The position numbers and the translations under genes are program-made. The notes beneath the pieces were generated by a model. The model searched no databases. It worked only from the letters and a program-made list of their open reading frames with translations, and was not told the origin of the DNA. From Heyndrickxia sp050281185 (GTDB lineage Bacteria; Bacillota; Bacilli; Bacillales; Bacillaceae_C), in contig NZ_JBNNWS010000020.1 in assembly GCF_050281185.1 (NCBI RefSeq), positions 1 to 64,000 of the forward strand: 64,000 bases of DNA. Reading direction: 5' to 3'. The first letter of the stretch is position 1, and the number at the start of each line of letters is the position of its first letter. Below are positions 44,302 to 52,538 of the stretch, piece after piece.

Positions 44302-44394
44302 ATGAAGAATTATGCTAATCCAGAAACTGGTATGGCCGCAGGAAAAGCGATTATACATTATAACTTATATGGAGATAAGGAGATATTCAATTAA
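44302..44394 (+). CDS. 30-residue small ORF
   Basis: MKNYANPETGMAAGKAIIHY and a short tail DKEIFN. It looks coding but lacks a clear ribosome site. It overlaps the next small ORF in another frame, so only one may be real, or both may be pieces of one frameshifted gene. Confidence 0.3.
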   Translation: MKNYANPETGMAAGKAIIHYNLYGDKEIFN

Positions 44395-44560
44395 TACAAC
44401 TATTATCTTCGACGACGAAAGGCTCTTTAACCAGGAACTTTACTCACTTTTATATGCAATTGCAGACGAAATAGTCAATCGGCTGGTTGGTTACTCTGAT
44501 ACCCTATTATCTGTTTATGCAGGATCGAATTTCTATCATGCAGAATATAAATCCAATTAA
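44369..44560 (+). CDS. 63-residue hypothetical protein
   Basis: An ATG at 44369 gives MEIRRYSINTTIIFDDERLF, then LYSLLYAIADEIVNRLVGYS and an end HAEYKSN. An AAGGAG at 44376-44381 lies inside this start, so translation may begin later, at an ATT near 44389. The family is not recognised. It could be joined to the preceding 30-residue frame by a frameshift. Confidence 0.35.
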   Translation: MEIRRYSINTTIIFDDERLFNQELYSLLYAIADEIVNRLVGYSDTLLSVYAGSNFYHAEYKSN

Positions 44561-44605
44561 TAATATTAAAAGGAAAACTCATAATAAAAAATGGAGGTGA
44601 AAGAT

Positions 44606-44755
44606 ATGAAAACAAAAGATGATTTTTTAGAAGGGGCTAAAATCACTGACGATGCTCATACATATGGGCCACCGAATGGAGGAAGTGTAAACCACCGTTC
44701 TCCTCAGTCTGTTCCAAATACGCAAGCAGCTAGAACAGGTAAGAAACAGAAATAG
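44606..44755 (+). CDS. 49-residue hydrophilic small protein
   Basis: MKTKDDFLEGAKITDDAHTY, then a Gly/Pro/Asn/Ser-rich part and a basic end RTGKKQK. The ATG at 44606 has a strong GGAGGTGAAAG site. No hydrophobic segment is present. Small hydrophilic proteins of this style are frequent in spore-formers, but I cannot name the family. Confidence 0.5.
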   Translation: MKTKDDFLEGAKITDDAHTYGPPNGGSVNHRSPQSVPNTQAARTGKKQK

Positions 44756-44846
44756 ACAAATATCATATGCTGATTATTTCAAAGACTTCAAGAGAGCATT
44801 TTAATCGGTGAATATGCTTTTCTTTGCTAAGATTTTGTGTGCTACA

Positions 44847-44877
44847 AAAAAGACCTGGTTATCTCACCAGGTCTTTT
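44847..44877 (-). terminator. intrinsic terminator shared by convergent genes
   Basis: AAAAGACCTGG and CCAGGTCTTTT around an eight-base loop. It is A/T-tailed on both sides, so bidirectional. The truncated GNAT ends inside it. Confidence 0.8.
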
Positions 44878-45146
44878 GCTTTATCAGGATTGTATTTGTG
44901 ATATCCTTTTGAACTCATATGACCCCTAAGTGATTCATCAACCCATAGGAAATCAATATGTAAGTTATACAAAAAAATTGTCCCTGTTATGCCCCCTAAT
45001 ATTTCTCCTCCTTCATCCCTAAGAATAAAGCTAATATTCTTGACTGGATGTTTTACATCATCAGGTAGCTTAGAAAGATTATGTTCAATTACTTTTTTTC
45101 GAATATATTCACTATCTTCTTGATTCCATTGTTGAGTTATTACCAT
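44859..45146 (-). pseudogene. GNAT-family acetyltransferase, C-terminus deleted
   Basis: MVITQQWNQEDSEYIRKKVI, FILRDEGGEILGGITG and HIDFLWVDESLRG match a Bacillus GNAT. Right after ESLRG the expected acetyl-CoA loop is missing; the frame jumps to HMSSKGYHKYNPDKAKDLVR and stops inside the downstream terminator. An internal deletion removed the catalytic core, leaving 95 of ~145 residues. The ATG at 45146 has GGAGGGG upstream. It is very likely inactive. Confidence 0.65.
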
Positions 45147-45192
45147 AATTCCCCTCCAAAAGTTGCTGAATTCATATTTTATCACTTTTGCT

Positions 45193-45265
45193 TGTTCAAC
45201 TAAACTACTCTATACCTCATTAAGAAAAAAGCATCTCTTATTAAAGAAATGCACTCCGTTAGCTT
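45193..45265. repeat. dispersed hairpin repeat, copy F
   Basis: TGTTCAACTAAACTAC, AAGAAAAAAGCAT..ATGC hairpin with TCTCTTATTAAAGA, then CTCCGTTAGCTTCAG. Confidence 0.6.
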
Positions 45266-45282
45266 CAGAAACATAATTACAT

Positions 45283-45717
45283 TTAATTATATACATTTCC
45301 CCTAAGAATATAGGGTACTATAGGTTTCCTTTTTATTAATCCTTTTAATTTACTTGGTATATGTATGTAATTTTCTACTAAGTGAAGGTCCATCCAGGTA
45401 ATTTCTTCAATCTCGTCAGGTAATGAGATATTTATTTCTCCACCTACTATTTTTCCAAAAAAAGTAAAGATGATCGTGTGATGTCCTCTCTCTTCAAAAA
45501 ACGCTTCACTCACAGTAAAAATACCACTTATTTCAACATTTACTCCAGTTTCTTCTTTAACTTCACGAATAGCGGCTTCCTCGAGTGTTTCTCCATCTTC
45601 TACTGCACCACCAGGTAGTGTAAAATAAGATGATTTTATTCCTTTATTTTTTACCATCAATATTTTTTCATTATTCTCATCAAACAAAAGTACATATACA
45701 ACATCTACTCTTTTCAA
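45283..45717 (-). CDS. NUDIX hydrolase
   Basis: A 144-residue Nudix protein with the complete box GGAVEDGETLEEAAIREVKEETGV (G-x5-E-x7-R-E-V-x-E-E). It begins VDVVYVLLFDENNEKILMVK. These Mg-dependent enzymes cleave nucleoside diphosphates linked to another moiety; the substrate cannot be inferred. The ATG at 45717 lies 30 bases after the P-loop gene, same strand, with AAGGGGAG, so the two probably form an operon. Confidence 0.85.
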   Translation of the reverse strand: MKRVDVVYVLLFDENNEKILMVKNKGIKSSYFTLPGGAVEDGETLEEAAIREVKEETGVNVEISGIFTVSEAFFEERGHHTIIFTFFGKIVGGEINISLPDEIEEITWMDLHLVENYIHIPSKLKGLIKRKPIVPYILRGNVYN

Positions 45718-45747
45718 ATTCTTCTCCCCTTCCTATTAGTTTTCTTC

Positions 45748-46317
45748 TCAACTTAACTGCCCTTCAATATGAATAATTTTTTGAATAACTGAATTAGTTT
45801 CCTCGTTGTCTTTAATTACAAATAAATAGTCCGCCTCACCTTCTATTGGATCAACTACATCTTCTTTTAAAGATTCAGCCTGTTGCCTGGCAAGAACTTC
45901 CTCAAAATTTGTATATGGGCCCCTAAATATATTCGTACTTCTTTGACTTCGAATTACTCTTTCTCGAAGATTAGCATCGGGAATATCAAAATGAACCAAG
46001 ATACGGACAAACTCATCAGTTTTAAATACCTCTTCAAGTAAATACAATCGTCCTTTTCTACTTCGATTTGAGTTACAAATAATAAAGTGAAAATCTGTGT
46101 GTTCTTTGGCATAATCAACAATTAGCCTTGAGAGAGAATGCTTAAGAGTATTAGGTCCTTTTTTGGGTTGTAAGTTCTTATAATAAGTATTAATAAATTC
46201 TGCGTGATTATCTTGGTCCATAACAAAAGAGTTATTTAACTGTTTTTTTAAAGCATTTGCAAATGTAGTTTTTCCAGAATGGGTTTTACCTACTGTAATA
46301 ATGACTAACCTTTTCAT
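45748..46317 (-). CDS. P-loop kinase-like ATP-binding protein
   Basis: A 189-residue protein with a Walker A motif (VGKTHSGKTTFANAL, residues 9-16), an Asp in SFVMDQDNHAEF, and the lid-like RERVIRSQRSTNIFRGPYT. It resembles small AAA/zeta-toxin-like or nucleotide-kinase folds of unknown substrate. It shares a strand and close spacing with the downstream NUDIX gene. The ATG at 46317 follows AAGGAGTTGAG. Confidence 0.7.
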   Translation of the reverse strand: MKRLVIITVGKTHSGKTTFANALKKQLNNSFVMDQDNHAEFINTYYKNLQPKKGPNTLKHSLSRLIVDYAKEHTDFHFIICNSNRSRKGRLYLLEEVFKTDEFVRILVHFDIPDANLRERVIRSQRSTNIFRGPYTNFEEVLARQQAESLKEDVVDPIEGEADYLFVIKDNEETNSVIQKIIHIEGQLS

Positions 46318-46379
46318 ATCCTCAACTCCTTCTAGAAATAAGTTCTAGAAACAGCACAAAAATCCTTTTATTTATGTTC

Positions 46380-46420
46380 TTGTTCAACTAAACTCCCATT
46401 AGTCTAATAAGAGCTCTAAT
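46380..46420. repeat. dispersed repeat, partial copy
   Basis: TTGTTCAACTAAACTCCCAT, TAGTCTAATAAGAGC. Only the entry half of the unit is recognisable. Confidence 0.45.
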
Positions 46421-46499
46421 TTTCTAAAATACAACCTAATTAGTTGATTTAGAAGTAATTTTTTTACTATTTCATTATTACCTCCAAACACGTATAAAA

Positions 46500-46545
46500 G
46501 TCCAGAATACACAAGGTTATGGATAAATCCTTGCATATTCTGGAC
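46500..46545 (-). terminator. hairpin terminator after the protein-kinase-like gene
   Basis: GTCCAGAATA/TATTCTGGAC ten-base stem, with an inner CAAGG/CCTTG helix; TTTTAT follows on the minus strand. Confidence 0.7.
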
Positions 46546-46612
46546 ACCTCGGATAAATTGTTTTGGAACAATCTCTTCACTTTATTACCATAAAAAAAAA
46601 TTCAAAAACATA

Positions 46613-47722
46613 CTAGACAAGCTCGGCATCAAAGGAAAGCGGTTCAAATCCAATTTTTGTACAAACCCATTCAATCTCATCGACTGGAAATGGCGTAGTT
46701 CTGCTCTTCGAAATGAGATTTGTGTAGAAATCATTCATCACTACAGCAATTGGAGCGTATCGCATGATAATCCCCGCTGCTAAATTCATCACCTCTGGCA
46801 ACTCATCACCTTTAGCACACCGGCGGATGAAGTCTATTCGTTCAGCTCGATTCACCTTACCCATCAATGCCGTTACAAGCCAGTTCACCAAATGTGTTAC
46901 CACATAACACCCATCATGAGTTGTGTTCAATTCGAGAAAATCCATTTCAGAATCGGACAGTTCAAACCGTGAAGACGTTGCTAGACCGAAGTCCGTTATA
47001 TAAACAAGATGTCCGTCAGTTAAAACATTCTTAAAGTGAATATCGAAATGCAGTAACCCGTTTGAATTCATAAAGGAAACAGCGGATCGCAAATTGATAT
47101 CCACCATGGCTAACGCAGAAGTGGCTGCATTTTCACCATTATCTACCTGTTCCGTAAGCCAGCCGTGTAGGTTATAGGGAAGGTACTCACAAAAAAGTAC
47201 AACACTGTACACTGATTGCTCAAGAGCCTCGAGACGATCCTGCACTTTTGTGGAACCCCAAAACTTAACCATTCTGGGGATATCGCTCAGTTCCTCTGAG
47301 ATTTGGATACTTCGATCTGAACTTTTTAACACCCGCCAGTGATACATTAACGGAAAACTCTCACACTGTTTAGCCAGTACCCAATTGGTGGTCATTGTAT
47401 GGGCAGCTACCTCACGCCACACGCTACCGCCTGGTGATCCTATTCCATAGTGGCAAAATGCAGGAAGTTTAAACACGTTTCCAGTGAACATGAAATTGTG
47501 CCTTTCCAATTCCGTAAGTGGTATTATTTTCAAGAATATGTCCGTGTCCTCAAGCTGCAACAAAGCCGTTGTACCACCTATGCCAGTATTAAGAACAGTA
47601 GCATCTTCTACTCGTTCTCGAAGCCTTTCATCAGAAAGCAACGCTAATGTAGTAGACACAGCTGCATATCGGGCAACTCGAATATCATGTGACACAAAAG
47701 ATTTATTCGGTGATGGTTTCAT
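46613..47722 (-). CDS. protein-kinase-fold protein (serine/threonine kinase-like)
   Basis: A 369-residue protein with the two lobes of a eukaryotic-type kinase. The glycine-rich start is VLNTGIGGTTALLQL, the VAIK-like Lys is in DIFLKIIP, the catalytic loop is NGLLHFDIHFKNVLTD (HxDxxxxN) and the metal Asp is in YITDFGLATS. It has no PASTA or membrane segment, so it is soluble. All key residues are present. Bacillaceae genomes usually carry PrkC and few others; this one is of the isolated, possibly drug- or defence-related type. The substrate is unknown. Confidence 0.65.
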   Translation of the reverse strand: MKPSPNKSFVSHDIRVARYAAVSTTLALLSDERLRERVEDATVLNTGIGGTTALLQLEDTDIFLKIIPLTELERHNFMFTGNVFKLPAFCHYGIGSPGGSVWREVAAHTMTTNWVLAKQCESFPLMYHWRVLKSSDRSIQISEELSDIPRMVKFWGSTKVQDRLEALEQSVYSVVLFCEYLPYNLHGWLTEQVDNGENAATSALAMVDINLRSAVSFMNSNGLLHFDIHFKNVLTDGHLVYITDFGLATSSRFELSDSEMDFLELNTTHDGCYVVTHLVNWLVTALMGKVNRAERIDFIRRCAKGDELPEVMNLAAGIIMRYAPIAVVMNDFYTNLISKSRTTPFPVDEIEWVCTKIGFEPLSFDAELV

Positions 47723-48015
47723 AAGGGATTTATCCTTTCACTTTATTTCTTGGATATTTTTACTTATTTAATAATCTAATAGTTCACAGATCATTACCAA
47801 GAACTAAACACATATTATTTGCAAATGTCACCTTCGACATTTACAATAAACATTTATTCCATTAATTTGAGATAGATTGTAATTCGAATTAGCGTATCGA
47901 TTTTCCTTATATGCTTAGACAATGATCGTATTCTCAATGTGCACTTTTAGTTTCTTTACTTATCTGTTCATTAAAGAGGTTAATTGGGTAATACCAAAAA
48001 TCCTTCTTCCTCTAA
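47723..48015. other. non-coding gap upstream of the kinase-like gene
   Basis: It contains a small AAATGTC..GACATTT inverted repeat (47820-47840). Nothing resembling a gene is visible. Confidence 0.35.
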
Positions 48016-48087
48016 CTTCCCCATTAGTTTAATAACTTTAACAAAAAAAGCGTTAATCCTTCTTCATTAACGCACCCATAGCTTAAA
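48016..48087. repeat. dispersed hairpin repeat, copy D
   Basis: CCCCATTAGTTTAATAACTT, A-run, GCGTTAATC..ATTAACGC hairpin (one base shorter in the loop), then CCATAGCTTAAA. Confidence 0.7.
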
Positions 48088-48093
48088 TTAGAG

Positions 48094-48300
48094 TCAACTT
48101 TTTGAAAGAAAAAAAGCAATGACCCCTCCGATACCAGCAAGCGTTATCATTATACCCCCAAAACGGGTTGACCAAATGTATAAATATGAAGGTTCCGTAC
48201 CGTCGGTTGATTTCCAACGCTGTGTTATTAACCAGAAGACAGAAGGCTTAATTATCATAAAAACGCCAATAACTATTAAAATAATGCCAAGAAAAATCAT
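48094..48300 (-). CDS. DUF6199-type small membrane protein
   Basis: 68 residues with two hydrophobic segments (FLGIILIVIGVFMIIKPSVF and GGIMITLAGIGGVIAFFL) joined by a polar WKSTDGTEPSYLYIWSTRFG loop. That loop matches the DUF6199 family of small Firmicute membrane proteins with no known function. The ATG at 48300 follows AAAGGTGG. It is flanked on both sides by copies of the dispersed repeat, like a cassette. Confidence 0.7.
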   Translation of the reverse strand: MIFLGIILIVIGVFMIIKPSVFWLITQRWKSTDGTEPSYLYIWSTRFGGIMITLAGIGGVIAFFLSKS

Positions 48301-48384
48301 CTATCATTTACCACCTTTTTAAATTTCCCTCTATTAAAATAGTACGTTTTCTTTATTTTGAAGTTTCAATCTCCCTGAACTATA

Positions 48385-48458
48385 CTGCTTCCTTAGCTTA
48401 ATAACTTTAACAAAAAAAGCGTTAATCCTTCTTTGATTAACGCACCTGTTAGTTAAAA
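48385..48458. repeat. dispersed hairpin repeat, copy E
   Basis: CTTCCTTAGCTTAATAACTT, A-run, GCGTTAATC..GATTAACGC, then TGTTAGTTAAA. Confidence 0.7.
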
Positions 48459-48501
48459 AAATAAGTGTCACTACATCGAAAAGCAATTATTTTATAGTCA
48501 C

Positions 48502-48927
48502 CTAATCCCATATAGACCAAGCAGCCTCAATTTGATTACCTGATGGGTCTGTAAAGACAAAGTATTTTGCATTTTCCCCACGCATACAAATTTCGGTAAC
48601 TTCTACACCATTATTCTTTAATGATTTATGTGTATATTCAAGGTCTGAGCAATTCAAAGTAAAGGTTTGATACAGGCGACCATCGCGTAAAAAATCTGCT
48701 GTTGTATTGTCCCTTGTTTCTACAAGGAGTAATACAACATTTCCTTCCGGCGGTGTTAATACTGCTACATAACCAATATCATCCTGAAACTTTGGAGCTT
48801 TAAGCTTAAATCCAAGTTTATTTTGATACCATTCAATTGTTTCATCAATATTATTAGCTGGTATATAGAGATATCCAATTCTACTGAATAACGACTTTTG
48901 TACTTGAGTAACTTCCAATTTTCTCAC
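48502..48927 (-). CDS. VOC-family (glyoxalase/bleomycin-resistance-like) protein
   Basis: A 141-residue VOC protein. YLYIPANNIDETIEWYQNKL is the first beta-alpha unit and the closing VFTDPSGNQIEAAWSIW is the second, with its metal-ligand-type Glu. It has the length of a single-chain VOC dimer subunit. It could be a glyoxalase, dioxygenase or drug-binding protein; the substrate is not readable. The start is ATG at 48927. Confidence 0.8.
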   Translation of the reverse strand: MRKLEVTQVQKSLFSRIGYLYIPANNIDETIEWYQNKLGFKLKAPKFQDDIGYVAVLTPPEGNVVLLLVETRDNTTADFLRDGRLYQTFTLNCSDLEYTHKSLKNNGVEVTEICMRGENAKYFVFTDPSGNQIEAAWSIWD

Positions 48928-49058
48928 TCCTGATTAATAATTTTATAGTTAGTTAAAGGAATACAATGCACTAGTTTTCTAGACAATAAACAAGTGTCTG
49001 TTCTTATTAAACAATCACACTGTAGTTTATTGTTCACAATCTCTTTTTTTCTATTATT

Positions 49059-49442
49059 TTATTTATGCTTCTGACAAATCGTAATAACGTTAAAGTCTTC
49101 ATCCCTCATATTAAAGAAAGATACCGCGTGGTTTCTATGAATTCCACCATAAATAATTTCAAAGCCAAGGTCATGAACATAATCAGCAGCTTTATCAATA
49201 TCATCAGCTGGCATAAAGAATAATGGAGAGGCAGATTGAGGTACTGGAATTTTATTCATTCCATTAGAATCAATCATTATCTCTAATCCATTTGATAAAC
49301 GGAATATGTGTAAAGTTCTAAAATTATCTTTTTCTTCTATTGGCAAACCAAGTAACTTACTATATAAATCCACAGATTTCTTTAAATCTCTACTCCACAA
49401 AATTACTGATGCAACTTCGCACTTAACTGGACTACATTTCAA
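49059..49442 (-). CDS. VOC-family protein
   Basis: About 127 residues with VASVILWSRDLKKSVDLYSK and a closing VSFFNMRDEDFNVITICQKH. It is VOC fold by pattern; the second unit lacks the usual Glu (FNVITI). I chose the TTG at 49442 because GGTGA lies just upstream; a TTG at 49481 has no site. The substrate is unknown. Confidence 0.7.
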   Translation of the reverse strand: MKCSPVKCEVASVILWSRDLKKSVDLYSKLLGLPIEEKDNFRTLHIFRLSNGLEIMIDSNGMNKIPVPQSASPLFFMPADDIDKAADYVHDLGFEIIYGGIHRNHAVSFFNMRDEDFNVITICQKHK

Positions 49443-49505
49443 TTTTTCACCAATTGTCTTACCACCTTTTACTTTTTTCAAAACACTATAAATATTCCAT
49501 ATATT

Positions 49506-49610
49506 TTAAACAAATCCTTTATTTCTATGATTAATTCGTTCGACAAATATTCTATCTTCTTCATCAAACCTTCCAGTTCGTATAATAAGAACAGTTTTAA
49601 AAAATGGTTA
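49506..49610 (-). pseudogene. C-terminal gene fragment
   Basis: The frame reads FFKTVLIIRTGRFDEEDRIF, then VERINHRNKGFV-stop, with an upstream stop and no start. It is coding-like but not recognised. Within the gap 49482-49833 a weak repeat copy is at about 49700-49740. Confidence 0.3.
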
Positions 49611-49833
49611 GATATTAGTATCTATACATTTTTCCTTTGAGAAATAATTCATATAGAATAATAAACATGGTGCCAATACATAAATCTAAACATTCCTGCC
49701 CCAAATTAAAAAGCACTTTCCTTATTTAAAGAAAAGTACCTCTTAATTGAAAATCTACAATAATCATTTTAAAAAAATCATAGTATATACGCTTCCATTA
49801 TTTAACTAAATCCACATGATGTTTAAATGCTTT

Positions 49834-50529
49834 TCATTTATCATATAAAAATAAACCACCATGATAACAATAATATTTTCTAGCATTTAATTTTATTAAT
49901 TTATCTAATGATTCTTTTGCTTCCTCAAGGTTTAATGTAAAATTAGGATTTGCAACATTCAAAACTTTATCTTCAATTACTGCTGCATCTCCTGTGATGA
50001 TCGTATCCAATTTCTTATTTTAAATTGATATGTGACCTGGTGTATGACATGGAGTTAAAAGTATTTTACAGCCTCCAGCCCAATCAAAAGAGTCACCATC
50101 TTTAATAACGATATCGACTGGTACATTCTTTATTTTTTTCAAACGATCAATAACTGCTAATCCGAAATCTTTCTCTGTCTCTGGTAAGTTCACTAGCATT
50201 TCCTCTGCTTGAATAAGACGAAGAGACTTTTTTTCTCCAGTAACATAGCCTTTTTCAATTTCACTTGCTATAACTTTGATATTAGGGTATTTTTCCTTTA
50301 ATTCAAATAATGCTCCCATATGATCATCATCATGATGAGTAATTAACACCTTCGTTAGTGATTCAGGTAAAATTCCTTTACTTTTAAGTTCTGCTTCCAA
50401 TATTGGAAGCATACCAGGGTATCCACAATCAACTAAAATGATTTCATTTTCATCTTTAATTATAGTAGGATGAATAACCATTTCACTTTCGTTATACATA
50501 AATTTCAGATCTAGTTGAATGATTTCCAT
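49834..50529 (-). pseudogene. metallo-beta-lactamase-fold hydrolase with one in-frame stop
   Basis: MBL fold with NEIILVDCGYPGM, the metal motif VLITHHDDDHMGAL (HxHxDH variant THHDDDH) and CHTPGHISI. An in-frame TAA (50020-50022) replaces a Tyr-like codon directly after PGHISI. The same frame continues without shift as LDTIITGDAAVIEDKVLNVA and on to CYHGGLFLYDK-stop at 49834. Full length would be 231 residues. A single nonsense change separates it from an intact gene. The product may be truncated and inactive, since the last metal ligands lie beyond the stop. Confidence 0.75.
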
Positions 50530-50627
50530 AACTTTTTCTCCCCATGAAGCTAAATAAAATTATAAAGCCTTTTATATCAACTTCTTATTTTTTACTAATA
50601 GATATTCTTTCTATTTTAACACTTCTA

Positions 50628-51716
50628 TTAACCAACTATAACAATGACAATAAAGAATAGGACCATGGAAATAAGGCCGATAGGAAAAGCAATTCGTGCA
50701 TATTCCAGGCTGGTAATTTTGAGCTTCCCTGCTGAAATAATATTCGGGATGTTTCCTGGAATCAGCATTCCTCCACTGATGATAAGTCCCAGTAACAGAG
50801 CTTGAATGGTCGATTCATTCATGACTGGGCTTACTTCAGCAGCAGCCAAGGTTGCATTATCTAATATGGCTGAAATGATATTGATCCAATACATAACTAA
50901 CGGATGTAAGCCGAGTAGGAATTTATCGATAAACGGTTGAAATCCTGCACCAAGAAAAGTTAATGCCATTACAAATAAATAAATTTTTAGACTACGAATA
51001 ATAATTTCTGTATACGTTTCTTTTTGGTATGGTGTTTCATTTTCCACTTCATTTTGTTCCTTCTTCTTTGTCTCTTCTAAATCTGATGCAGTTGCTACTT
51101 CATTTTTTGCCAAAATGGCCGCTGATTCATCTCTCGATTTAACCATGAATGCAGCGAGTACCCCGAAAGCGATGACACCTGGGATGACATACACACCAAT
51201 AGATTTCAACAAATAGAAGAAACTTTCGTCTAGTTTACTAACCACGATTGTCGAAAGAGGTTCTCCAATCGGTGTCAAAACTGCTCCCATTCCAATTGCA
51301 AAGCATGCTAAAACAACTAAGGAAATTTCTGATTTTCTATCCATTTTTAAAACGCTTACAACAGCAACAAGGATAATAGCAGCAATAATAGCAGTAATCA
51401 CACTAGAAATGAATCCAAGAATAATTACAAATAATGCAATAAACATTCGATATGGAATTGCTTTACTAAGCCCCAATATCCCTTTTTCAATCGGTCCCTG
51501 GAACCATCTGAACAAAAGACCGGCAACAAGTACTGCTAATGTAATATTAATCGGATGAAGCAAAGCTTCTTCTATTAGATTCCAGTCCAATGACTTACTA
51601 ACAAGTACAGATAGAATCCCCATAATAAACAGGAATACTTCCAAGTTACGCTCAACTACCTTAGTGAACGGCAGCAATAGCACGAGCACCAGTATAATTG
51701 ATAAACCAATGATCAT
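50628..51716 (-). CDS. DUF1646 ion-transporter-like membrane protein
   Basis: A 362-residue polytopic protein with about ten helices, a charged loop near residues 200-240 (KKKEQNEVENETPYQKE) and repeated motifs GMGAVLTPIGEPLS and SGGMLIPGNIPNII, typical of DUF1646, a family related to Na+/H+ antiporter-like ion transporters. The ATG at 51716 follows GAGG. The upstream RNA contains a structured leader with a terminator (51761-51815), of the kind known as the DUF1646 motif, reported as a Na+-sensing riboswitch class. A Na+ link is therefore likely. Confidence 0.8.
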   Translation of the reverse strand: MIIGLSIILVLVLLLPFTKVVERNLEVFLFIMGILSVLVSKSLDWNLIEEALLHPINITLAVLVAGLLFRWFQGPIEKGILGLSKAIPYRMFIALFVIILGFISSVITAIIAAIILVAVVSVLKMDRKSEISLVVLACFAIGMGAVLTPIGEPLSTIVVSKLDESFFYLLKSIGVYVIPGVIAFGVLAAFMVKSRDESAAILAKNEVATASDLEETKKKEQNEVENETPYQKETYTEIIIRSLKIYLFVMALTFLGAGFQPFIDKFLLGLHPLVMYWINIISAILDNATLAAAEVSPVMNESTIQALLLGLIISGGMLIPGNIPNIISAGKLKITSLEYARIAFPIGLISMVLFFIVIVIVG

Positions 51717-51760
51717 AAATGTAATTCCTCACTTTCTAATATTTTTATCTATTAAAATAT

Positions 51761-51815
51761 AAAAAAGCCTGTCGTTAAGGGACATAAGTATCCCTTGGTG
51801 ACAGACTCCTCCATT
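51761..51815 (-). promoter_or_regulatory. candidate Na+-I (DUF1646 motif) riboswitch with terminator
   Basis: On the minus strand GGAGGAGTCTGTCACC precedes a two-part hairpin (GTCTGTC/GACAGGC outer, AAGGGA/TCCCTT inner) and a T6 run, ~45 bases before the DUF1646 start. The location and the embedded terminator fit a leader switch. I could not compare it with the covariance model. Confidence 0.5.
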
Positions 51816-52112
51816 AAAAATAAATGTATATTCAGTTATCGTATGAAAAGTAAAATGCTCTATTTCAAAAGATTGGGGTAAAAAAACAACTAAATTTAGT
51901 TTATCATACAGAAAATAATTTTTGCAACACTTTTTTAGCAGAAGATTCAGAATCTCTAAGTCCCTATATATATCAAATAATTCAATTATACTCTACAGAA
52001 TATCCAAAATAATAATATTTGTACAACCTTTTTAAGTTCCATTTTCGCTTGATTAGCTTCATTATTTTAATCTATTCAAACATTCTTATTCTCTCTCCAA
52101 ATAAAATGCAGC
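51816..52112. other. non-coding gap upstream of the riboswitch
   Basis: The region probably holds the DUF1646 promoter; no clean -35/-10 pair was found. No gene is visible. Confidence 0.35.
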
Positions 52113-52436
52113 TTATTCCTCTACCTCAAATAAAAAGGTTTTTTTCTCAAATCCCCCACGATGCTCCGCTTTTTCTCTTCTTATGGCTTCTACCTTATCG
52201 AAATCAGCATTATGGATTTTTGCACAAGCATGTATAATTTCTAATACATCCGCCAACTCTTCCAGTGCATCGTTATCATTACTAGTTTCTATATATTCTT
52301 GTATTTCTTCAATACTCTTTTTCTTTAATTCTATTATGTATTCTTCATCTGATAAGGTAGATATTTTAGGGGTTTTCCCATTAGATTTAATAATTTCCGG
52401 GATGTTGTCACGGACAAGTTTGTTGTAGATTGGCAT
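52113..52436 (-). CDS. MazG-like nucleoside-triphosphate pyrophosphohydrolase domain protein
   Basis: A 107-residue protein beginning MPIYNKLVRDNIPEIIKSNG, with an all-alpha core KKSIEEIQEYIETSNDNDAL, EELADVLEIIHACAKIH (the ExxE and ExxD metal pattern) and EHRGGFEKKTFL. It is of the short MazG/phosphoribosyl-ATP pyrophosphohydrolase-like type that hydrolyses nucleotides. The ATG at 52436 follows TGGGGGC. It stands alone. Confidence 0.8.
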   Translation of the reverse strand: MPIYNKLVRDNIPEIIKSNGKTPKISTLSDEEYIIELKKKSIEEIQEYIETSNDNDALEELADVLEIIHACAKIHNADFDKVEAIRREKAEHRGGFEKKTFLFEVEE

Positions 52437-52496
52437 GTTAGAGCCCCCATAACTTATAATTTCTAGTTAGATATTACCATATTTTGAAATAGTATA

Positions 52497-52533
52497 AAAA
52501 AGGGAAGCCCGCTATCACACAGATAGGGGCTTT
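52497..52533 (-). terminator. intrinsic terminator after sstT
   Basis: AGCCC-CTATC with GATAG-GGCT stem; T-run on the minus strand. Confidence 0.75.
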
Positions 52534-52538
52534 CTTCT

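Noticed and set aside
38281..48458. True integron with attC sites
   Set aside because: No integron integrase in the window and the repeat does not show the canonical RYYYAAC/GTTRRRY boxes; only the layout is cassette-like, so it is reported as a finding rather than an integron.
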